Below are positions 58,381 to 64,000 of a stretch of DNA of 64,000 nucleotides, one piece after another. The stretch spans positions 59,960 to 123,959 of the forward strand of contig NZ_LOHG01000013.1 in assembly GCF_022790535.1 (NCBI RefSeq). The letters run 5' to 3'. The position numbers and the translations under genes are program-made. This stretch comes from Pseudomonas maioricensis (lineage in GTDB: Bacteria > Pseudomonadota > Gammaproteobacteria > Pseudomonadales > Pseudomonadaceae). The notes under the pieces were generated by a model, which saw only the letters and a list, made by a program, of their open reading frames with translations, made no database searches and had not been told where the DNA came from. Each line of letters starts with the position of its first letter. The stretch's first letter is position 1.

Positions 58381-59163
58381 ATGCACCGTCAAGGCAGCGA
58401 GCGACAGATACCCGCCCTGAGCCAACTACCGCGCCCGGTGTATGCCCGCGCCGAAAGTCTGAGCGCCGGTTCCTGGACACCTCCGCATCGTCACGAGTGG
58501 GTGCAGTTCTCCTACGCGATCAGTGGGGTGCTCGGGGTGCATACCGCCGAAGGCAGCTTCTTCGCTCCACCGCAGTGGGGCGTCTGGATACCTGCCGGTC
58601 TGGAGCACGAAGTGGTGACCTCTATGCGTGCGGAAATGCGCAGCCTGTACGTGCGAAAAGAGGACTCCGCCTGGGCGCCGCAACGCTGTCGGGTACTTGA
58701 GGTGACGCCGCTGGCTCGCGAGTTGATCAAGAGTTTCTGTCAGTTCCCGGCTGAATACCCGCTGGGTAACAGCAGCGAAGCGCGATTGGTGCAGGTATTG
58801 ATGGATCAATTGGCGCATCTGCCGGAGGTAGGCTTCTCGCTGCCCTTGCCTCGGCATCCTCGTCTGTTGGAACTGTGCAACGAATTGATTGAAGACCCCG
58901 GCCAACTGATCACCCTGCATGATTGGGCCGTGCGACTGGGCGCTTCGGAGAAAACCCTGATGCGTCTGTTTCAGCGTGAAACGGGGTTGAGCTTTCGCGG
59001 CTGGCGGCAGAGAGCACGGCTGCTGTCTTCTCTCGGTGCGCTGGAAAATGGCGACAGCGTGACCAACACGGCGTTGGCCTGTGGCTACGACTCTACCTCT
59101 GCATTCATTGCGGCGTTCAAGGGGCTGTTCGGGTTTACTCCCGGTGAACTGTTCAAGCAGTGA
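58381..59163 (+). CDS. AraC family transcriptional regulator
   Basis: A 260-residue regulator from ATG 58381. The N-terminal cupin domain (about 20-110) has PPHRHEWVQFSYAISGVLGV and PPQWGVWIPAGLEHEV; the C-terminal domain has the two AraC helix-turn-helix units, WAVRLGASEKTLMRLFQRET and the second with ALACGYDSTSAFIAAFKGLFGFTPGE. This resembles the one-cupin group of regulators with an N-terminal RmlC-like sensor. It is divergent from the BASS transporter and likely controls it, but the inducer is unknown. Confidence 0.92.
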   Translation: MHRQGSERQIPALSQLPRPVYARAESLSAGSWTPPHRHEWVQFSYAISGVLGVHTAEGSFFAPPQWGVWIPAGLEHEVVTSMRAEMRSLYVRKEDSAWAPQRCRVLEVTPLARELIKSFCQFPAEYPLGNSSEARLVQVLMDQLAHLPEVGFSLPLPRHPRLLELCNELIEDPGQLITLHDWAVRLGASEKTLMRLFQRETGLSFRGWRQRARLLSSLGALENGDSVTNTALACGYDSTSAFIAAFKGLFGFTPGELFKQ

Positions 59164-59398
59164 TTGACGCTGATTGTCTTCCGCGATGCGTGCAGTCGGT
59201 GAAGTTTCTTACCCTGTGAGCACGGTTTGTTTTTTGCTCTCTTACGGCATGAAAGCTGCTTTATACCGGGACGATGAGGGATTTTCCGACAGAAACTATC
59301 CACATCAAACGTCAGCTCCCACTACTCGCTGGCAGAGGATTGCCGTATAACGGGCAACAATCGCGTGTTTGGCAACGAAGGACCCACAATAAAAGCTG

Positions 59399-60295
59399 AT
59401 GAAAACTCCTAAACGCATTGAACCCCTGATCGAGGACGGTCTGGTGGACGAGGTGCTGCGCCCGCTGATGAGCGGTAAAGAGGCAGCTGTTTATGTGGTG
59501 CGCTGTGGCAATGAGCTGCGGTGTGCCAAGGTTTACAAGGAGGCGAATAAACGTAGTTTCCGTCAGGCTTCGGAGTATCAGGAAGGCCGCAAGGTTCGTA
59601 ACAGCCGTCAGGCTCGAGCAATGGCCAAGGGTTCGAAGTTCGGCCGCAAGGAAACAGAGGACGCCTGGCAGAACGCCGAAGTGGCGGCGCTGTTCCGGCT
59701 GGCTGGCGCTGGTGTCCGGGTCCCCAAGCCGTACGACTTCCTTGAAGGCGTGTTGCTCATGGAGATGATTGCCGATGAGTACGGCGATGCCGCTCCGCGA
59801 TTGAACGACGTGGTTCTTGAGCCGGATCAGGCTCGCGAGTATCACGCCTTTCTGATCGAACAGATCGTACTGATGTTATGTACCGGTTTGGTGCATGGTG
59901 ACCTTTCCGAGTTCAACGTACTGTTGACCCCGACCGGTCCGGTCATCATCGATCTGCCTCAAGCGGTGGATGCTGCCGGTAACAACCACGCGTTCAGCAT
60001 GCTGGAGCGTGACGTGGGTAACATGGCGTCCTACTTTGGCCGCTTTGCGCCGGAGTTGCGTAAAACCAAGTACGCCAAGGAAATGTGGTCGTACTACGAA
60101 GCCGGTACTTTGTCGCCATCGACCGTGCTGACCGGTGAGTTCGATGAGCCGGAAGATGAGGCCGATGTAGGCGGTGTGCTTCGCGAAATCGAAGCGGCTC
60201 GTCTGGACGAAGACCGTCGCCAGGCTGCTCGCGCTGCCGACGATGCCCCACCGAGCAAGACTGCCGAAGAGCCGCCTCCGCCCTGGATGCAGTGA
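59399..60295 (+). CDS. RIO-type serine/threonine kinase
   Basis: A 298-residue RIO family atypical kinase. The P-loop-like region is PLMSGKEAAVYVVRCGN with Lys in CAKVYKE, the catalytic loop is LVHGDLSEFNVLL and the metal-binding motif is VIIDLPQAVD; these match archaeal/eukaryotic RIO1 signatures. The C-terminal 45 residues are charged and disordered-looking (EIEAARLDEDRRQAARAADD). Bacterial RIO kinases have no agreed function. A terminator follows. The 235-base gap upstream (59164-59398) shows no other gene. Confidence 0.9.
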   Translation: MKTPKRIEPLIEDGLVDEVLRPLMSGKEAAVYVVRCGNELRCAKVYKEANKRSFRQASEYQEGRKVRNSRQARAMAKGSKFGRKETEDAWQNAEVAALFRLAGAGVRVPKPYDFLEGVLLMEMIADEYGDAAPRLNDVVLEPDQAREYHAFLIEQIVLMLCTGLVHGDLSEFNVLLTPTGPVIIDLPQAVDAAGNNHAFSMLERDVGNMASYFGRFAPELRKTKYAKEMWSYYEAGTLSPSTVLTGEFDEPEDEADVGGVLREIEAARLDEDRRQAARAADDAPPSKTAEEPPPPWMQ

Positions 60296-60309
60296 TCGGC
60301 AGTTAATAA

Positions 60310-60334
60310 AAACCCGGCTCAGGCCGGGTTTTTT
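60310..60334 (+). terminator. Intrinsic terminator after the RIO-kinase gene
   Basis: Perfect stem AACCCGGC / GCCGGGTT with a TCAG loop, followed by TTTT. Confidence 0.92.
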
Positions 60335-60390
60335 GTGGACGGAAGGCTGCCAATATCATCCACTGTCATTTGGGTTGGAACGCTGTTCTC

Positions 60391-60480
60391 CTGTGGGAGC
60401 CGAGCTTGCTCGCGATAAGGCTGGACTCGGTTGACTTTAGATCGCGTCCAGCCTTATCGCGAGCAAGCTCGGCTCCCACA
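60391..60480. repeat. REPIN-type inverted repeat
   Basis: Arms TGTGGGAGCCGAGCTTGCTC and GAGCAAGCTCGGCTCCCACA, as at 24079, with inner arms GCGATAAGGCTGGAC / GTCCAGCCTTATCGC pairing as well, between the convergent RIO-kinase and cueR genes. Confidence 0.92.
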
Positions 60481-60507
60481 AGGTGTGGGTGTCACCTGCG
60501 AGGTCAC

Positions 60508-60909
60508 CTAACTACAACACCCACCCGAAGCCAGGTCCTTGAGAATCGGGCAGTCCGGGCGGTCGTCGCCTTGGCAATGTTCAACCAGTTCCTGCAAGGT
60601 GTCGCGCAGGCTCGCGAGCTCCTCGATTTTCTGGTTCAGTTCGCCGATATGCTGACGGGCCAAGGCTTTGACGTCTGCGCTGGCGCGTTGTCGGTCTTGC
60701 CAAAGCGTCAGCAATTTGCCCACTTCCTCCAGAGAAAACCCAAGGTCCCGCGAGCGCTTGATGAACGCAAGTGTGTGCAAATCATCTTTGCCATACAGGC
60801 GATAGCCGCTCTCACTGCGGTGCGCTGCTTGCAGCAGGCCCGTGGCTTCGTAGTAGCGAATCATTTTGGCGCTCAGTCCGCTCTGTTTCGCGGCTTGTCC
60901 GATATTCAT
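60508..60909 (-). CDS. cueR: Cu(I)-responsive MerR-family regulator CueR
   Basis: A 133-residue MerR-family activator that senses cytoplasmic Cu(I). The N-terminal helix-turn-helix (NIGQAAKQSGLSAKMIRYYE) and dimerisation helix are followed by the metal loop CQGDDRPDC, placing Cys112 and Cys120 exactly where E. coli CueR has them, and by the C-terminal CCS. The start is ATG 60909, which overlaps the copA stop (ATGA), so it is probably translated from the copA message. Two CueR-type operators lie upstream of copA and copZ. Confidence 0.95.
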   Translation of the reverse strand: MNIGQAAKQSGLSAKMIRYYEATGLLQAAHRSESGYRLYGKDDLHTLAFIKRSRDLGFSLEEVGKLLTLWQDRQRASADVKALARQHIGELNQKIEELASLRDTLQELVEHCQGDDRPDCPILKDLASGGCCS

Positions 60910-63104
60910 GGCTGCGTTCCTGAGTCCTTGGGCTTCCATGTCTTGAGCAGAAGGGCGTTGCTCACCACGCTGACGCTGGACAACGCCATGGCCGCGCCTG
61001 CCAATACCGGGTTGAGAAAACCGAACGCCGCCAGCGGGATGCCGATCAGGTTGTAGACGAAAGCCCAGAACAGGTTCTGCCGGATCTTGGCGTAGGTCTT
61101 GCGGCTGATCTCCAACGCTGCCGGAATCAGCGCCGGGTCGCCGCGCATCAAGGTGATACCGGCCGCATGCATGGCCACGTCGGTGCCGCCGCCCATGGCG
61201 ATGCCGATGTCGGCAGCGGCCAACGCTGGAGCGTCGTTGATGCCATCGCCGACCATGGCGACCACGCCGTAGCGCTTCAGGTCTGCCACTGTCGCGGCTT
61301 TGTCCGCAGGCAGCACTTCGGAATGCACGTCACGGATACCCAGTGCGTCTGCAACTACTTTGGCGCTGCCGTGGTTATCACCGGTCAGCAAGTGGCTGCT
61401 GATGTTGCGTGCCGCTAATTGTTCGACCGCTTGCCGCGCGCCGGGCTTGAGTGTGTCGCCAAAGGCGAACAGACCGAGCACAGCGGGGTTCGGACTTTGC
61501 TCGATCAACCATGACAAGGTCCGGCCTTCGGCCTCCCAGGTACGGGCTGCGTCGGCCAGCTCTTCCATGTGCAGGCCGCTCTGCTCAAGCATTCGTCGGT
61601 TGCCCAGGACCAGGTCGCGTCCGTCCAGCGTTCCGGCAATACCGACGCCAGGGAGGGCATGACTGTTTTCAATGCTGACCGGATTCAGATGCCAATCCCG
61701 GCAGGCATCCAGCACGGCTTTAGCCAGCGGATGTTCGCTGCCTCGCTGCAAAGCGCCAGCCCATTCCAGTACCTGTTCTTCATTGCCGCCTTTGGCGCAG
61801 AAATGGGCGATCTGAGGTGTGCCCGAGGTCAGCGTACCCGTCTTGTCGAACACTACCGTCGTCACTTCGTGTGCGCGTTCCAGTGCTTCCGCGTCCTTGA
61901 TCAAAATCCCGTAGCGCGCCGCGACGCCTGTTCCGGCCATGATTGCCGTGGGCGTCGCCAAACCCAGCGCACAAGGGCAGGCGATAACCAATACCGCAAC
62001 AGCATTGATCAGCGCGCTTTCCATGGGGGCGCCTGCCACCAGCCAACCGGCGAACGTGAACGCGGCGATGACTAAGACCGTAGGGACGAACACCTGACTG
62101 ACCCGGTCCACCAGCTTCTGGATGGGGGCCTTGCCTGCCTGAGCATCCTCGACCAGCCGGATGATGCGTGCCAGCACCGTTTCAGTGCCCAGCGCTGTGG
62201 TCTTGACCAGCAGGCGGCCTTCGCCATTGATAGCGCCGCCCGTGACTTTGTCGCCTTTCTGTTTTGGCACTGGCAGGCTTTCGCCGCTGATCAGCGCCTC
62301 GTCGGCGTGGCTTTGACCTTCGATCACTTCGCCATCTACCGGGAAGCGCTCGCCCGGTTTTACCAGCACCAGATCGCCAAGATTCAGAGCGCTGATGGCG
62401 ATGTCGTACTCATGACCATCGATGACCTGCAGGGCGCGATCCGGGCGCAACGCTTCCAGCGCCCGAATGGCGCTTGCGGTCTGGCGTTTGGCACGGCTTT
62501 CCAGGTACTTGCCCAGCAATACCAAGGCAATGACAACGGCCGAAGCCTCGAAATACAAGTGGGGCATTTCGCCGGGCGCAGCATTCATCCATTCATAAAC
62601 ACTCAAGCCGTATCCGGCACTGGTCCCCAGCGCAACCAGCAGGTCCATGTTGCCAGCCCCAACGCGCACGGCTTTCCATGCGGCGATGTAAAAGCGTGCC
62701 CCGAAAATAAACTGAACAGGCGTGGCGAGTGCGAACTGTGCCCAGGCGGGCAGCATCCAGTGCATGCCCAGAGGTTGCAGCAGCATTGGCAGAATCAGCG
62801 GGATCGACAGCATGATTGCCAGAATCAATGTCCAGCGCTCGCGTTTCAGCGTGCGTAGTTGTTGGTCAGCTTTGGCTGTCGGGTCTTGAAGGGCGGTGGC
62901 ACCGTACCCGGCTTTTTCAACTGCCGCGATCAGGGTCGCGGTATCCGGCCCGCCGTCCGTCTCGATATGCGCCTGCTCATTCGCGAGGTTGACGCTGACG
63001 GTCTTGACCCCTTGCACCTTGTTCAGCGCACGTTCGACCCGACCTGCGCAACTGGCGCAGGTCATGCCGGAAATCGGCAGATCGAAGTTGAGCGGGTTCA
63101 GCAT
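60906..63104 (-). CDS. copA: Copper-exporting P1B-type ATPase
   Basis: A 732-residue inner-membrane pump exporting Cu(I) (or Ag(I)). It starts at ATG 63104 after GGGAGA. There is one N-terminal heavy-metal domain (ISGMTCASCAGRVERALNKV), then eight membrane helices with the metal-selectivity motif CPC in VIACPCALGLATP, the phosphorylation site DKTGTLTSG and the hinge MVGDGINDAPAL; the final helices contain YNLIGIPLAA and MALSSVSVVSNALLL, typical of Cu(I) pumps. E. coli CopA has two N-terminal metal domains, this one has one. It overlaps cueR by 4 bases. Confidence 0.95.
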   Translation of the reverse strand: MLNPLNFDLPISGMTCASCAGRVERALNKVQGVKTVSVNLANEQAHIETDGGPDTATLIAAVEKAGYGATALQDPTAKADQQLRTLKRERWTLILAIMLSIPLILPMLLQPLGMHWMLPAWAQFALATPVQFIFGARFYIAAWKAVRVGAGNMDLLVALGTSAGYGLSVYEWMNAAPGEMPHLYFEASAVVIALVLLGKYLESRAKRQTASAIRALEALRPDRALQVIDGHEYDIAISALNLGDLVLVKPGERFPVDGEVIEGQSHADEALISGESLPVPKQKGDKVTGGAINGEGRLLVKTTALGTETVLARIIRLVEDAQAGKAPIQKLVDRVSQVFVPTVLVIAAFTFAGWLVAGAPMESALINAVAVLVIACPCALGLATPTAIMAGTGVAARYGILIKDAEALERAHEVTTVVFDKTGTLTSGTPQIAHFCAKGGNEEQVLEWAGALQRGSEHPLAKAVLDACRDWHLNPVSIENSHALPGVGIAGTLDGRDLVLGNRRMLEQSGLHMEELADAARTWEAEGRTLSWLIEQSPNPAVLGLFAFGDTLKPGARQAVEQLAARNISSHLLTGDNHGSAKVVADALGIRDVHSEVLPADKAATVADLKRYGVVAMVGDGINDAPALAAADIGIAMGGGTDVAMHAAGITLMRGDPALIPAALEISRKTYAKIRQNLFWAFVYNLIGIPLAAFGFLNPVLAGAAMALSSVSVVSNALLLKTWKPKDSGTQP

Positions 63105-63134
63105 GTTCTTTCTCCCTGAAGGCATTTACCTGCA

Positions 63135-63165
63135 AGGATCAACCTTTCCACGAGGACAAGGTCAA
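63135..63165 (-). promoter_or_regulatory. CueR-type promoter of copA
   Basis: On the - strand: -35 TTGACC (63165-63160), a 19-base spacer and a weak -10 GATCCT (63140-63135). A dyad with arms ACCTT and AAGGT spans 63142-63162. The long spacer and dyad across it are the signature of MerR-family promoters, and the sequence matches E. coli CueR sites. The start point would fall about 20-25 bases before the copA ATG. Confidence 0.85.
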
Positions 63166-63172
63166 GTCCAGA

Positions 63173-63553
63173 TCAATAATTCAGATCGGCGCGTTTGAGA
63201 TACATACCATTCAGGCTGCTTGCAATTCGATACTTGAGGATATCGCCCGCCTGAATCCGGATGTTGGTGTTGCTCTGCGCTTCCATGCCCGGATCGCAAC
63301 CGAATACCGCGCCCGGCAGCACGCGCAAGCGAATGGCGACGTTACCTGCTGGCAGGTTGAAGGATACGGATTGTTCCTGGAACACCCGGCCCGCGAGCTG
63401 GTCCTGAATATAAATGCCGATCTCGCACGACGTGGCAACTTCCAGTCGCTCGCGGGAAATGATCAGAACGCCGTAATCCTGATCGGCCTGAACCGCCGGG
63501 GAAGCAGCCAACAGACCGAGAATGCCGAAGAGGCTCAATGCTGACCAGCGCAT
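63173..63553 (-). CDS. Small exported hypothetical protein in the copper locus
   Basis: I do not recognise a named family. From ATG 63553 it encodes 126 residues with a signal peptide (LSLFGILGLLAASPAVQA) and a mature protein of about 102 residues that looks mostly beta (YGVLIISRERLEVATSCEIG, VFQEQSVSFNLPAGNVAIRL). Two cysteines (TSCEIGI and FGCDPGM) could form a disulfide. Two Met and one acidic cluster are present but no His/Met-rich copper motif is visible. It lies between the copA and copZ operators on the copA strand; its last base is 7 bases upstream of the copA -35 box. Confidence 0.75.
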   Translation of the reverse strand: MRWSALSLFGILGLLAASPAVQADQDYGVLIISRERLEVATSCEIGIYIQDQLAGRVFQEQSVSFNLPAGNVAIRLRVLPGAVFGCDPGMEAQSNTNIRIQAGDILKYRIASSLNGMYLKRADLNY

Positions 63554-63637
63554 CGCTGATACTCCTGATGTAGACGGTGATGATGCAGCTTGGCCGAGCC
63601 TTGCGCCGAATACCAGCCCGGCAGATGAAAGAGAAAC

Positions 63638-63668
63638 TTGACCTTGCCACGATGGGAAGGTCAAACAT
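63638..63668 (+). promoter_or_regulatory. CueR-type promoter of copZ
   Basis: -35 TTGACC (63638-63643), a 19-base spacer and -10 AAACAT (63663-63668). The dyad with arms ACCTT and AAGGT spans 63641-63661 and shares most of its bases with the copA site. The expected start point is about 30 bases before the copZ ATG. Confidence 0.85.
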
Positions 63669-63710
63669 GGCTTCATTGTTATTCACATCCCTGCTTGAAG
63701 GAGTAGCACC

Positions 63711-63914
63711 ATGCAAAGATTCAACGTTCAAGGCATGACCTGCGGGCACTGCGTAAAGGCCGTCACCAGTGCAATCAAGGACCGGGACCCCAGCGCTCTG
63801 GTGCAGATAGATTTGCCAACCGGCGAGGTGATTGTCGAAAGCGACCTTGCTGCTCAGGAAGTTGTGGGACTGATTGGCGAGGAGGGATATCAGGCGCAGG
63901 TGGTTCAAGGTTGA
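63711..63914 (+). CDS. copZ: Copper chaperone CopZ
   Basis: A 67-residue heavy-metal-associated domain protein with the Cu(I) site GMTCGHCVKAV (CxxC), the beta-alpha-beta-beta-alpha-beta pattern VQIDLPTGEVIVES and VVGLIGEEGYQAQVV. It probably carries Cu(I) to CopA and buffers it in the cytoplasm. The GAAGGAG ribosome site precedes ATG 63711. Its CueR-type promoter puts it in one regulon with copA, although it is transcribed in the opposite direction. Confidence 0.93.
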   Translation: MQRFNVQGMTCGHCVKAVTSAIKDRDPSALVQIDLPTGEVIVESDLAAQEVVGLIGEEGYQAQVVQG

Positions 63915-63985
63915 TGACTGAAACGCTACCTGTGGAGTTGCATGAATTCCCGTGGGAGCTGTCCCGGTGTCCATGGCACAGGACC

Positions 63986-64000
63986 TGTAGGAGCTGCCGA
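63986..64000. repeat. Left arm of a REPIN cut by the window end
   Basis: TGTAGGAGCTGCCGA matches the first 15 bases of the left arm at 2503. The other arm should lie just outside the window. Confidence 0.75.

Noticed and set aside
59312..59845. 177-residue - strand frame opposite the RIO-kinase gene
   Set aside because: The + strand protein has complete kinase motifs; the opposite frame has no start context and only matches as its shadow.

Overview
The window is ordinary chromosome of a fluorescens/syringae-type Pseudomonas. Three things point there: the gene order from proA through nadD, rsfS, rlmH, mrdA, rodA, an MltB-type transglycosylase, rlpA and dacC to lipB and lipA; a second block (holA-lptE-leuS, lnt-corC-ybeY-ybeZ-miaB, thiD-thiE-hemL, a LadS-like kinase, an AidB-like protein, amn) in the order I remember for P. 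aeruginosa PAO1; and at least 15 intergenic REP/REPIN-type inverted repeats of typical Pseudomonas sequence. I see no phage, insertion sequence, integrase, CRISPR array, rRNA or tRNA.

Layout. 1-2411: end of a LON-domain protein, a DedA-PAP2 fusion and a 3-methyladenine glycosylase. 2749-14137: a long + strand block covering proline and NAD synthesis, ribosome factors, the cell-elongation machinery (PBP2, RodA), peptidoglycan trimming (SltB1/MltB, RlpA, DacC) and lipoate synthesis. 14418-15990: an SltB3-like lytic transglycosylase and arfA, a 55-residue ribosome-rescue gene with a hairpin inside its coding sequence. 16235-17908: a tandem-duplicated halovibrin-like lipoprotein gene that looks acquired. 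17969-33693: mostly - strand housekeeping genes (DNA polymerase III delta, LPS assembly, leucyl-tRNA synthetase, lipoprotein acylation, ribosome maturation, tRNA modification, thiamine and heme synthesis). 34090-40318: LadS-like sensor kinase without a receiver domain, AidB-like flavoprotein, AMP nucleosidase, RluE. 40579-53355: Lrp-type regulator, a candidate small RNA, a Gln-rich secreted protein, a cation diffusion facilitator, HrpB helicase, a nuclease-like phosphoesterase, YciC and DUF2076 proteins, and a nucleic-acid trio (NYN protein, DEDDh exonuclease, DEAD helicase). 53516-57155: a MaoC/FabG pair divergent from a thiolase. 57249-60295: BASS transporter, AraC regulator, RIO-type kinase. 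60508-63914: a copper module (cueR, copA, a small exported protein, copZ) with two matching CueR-type operators.

The genes with most to follow up are arfA with its internal hairpin, the receiver-less LadS homologue, the duplicated halovibrin-like gene, the double CueR operator around an uncharacterised exported protein, and the terminator-ended non-coding stretch at 41286-41592. No wholly new multi-gene system is evident. Family names come from recognising motifs and gene order by eye; no database search was run.
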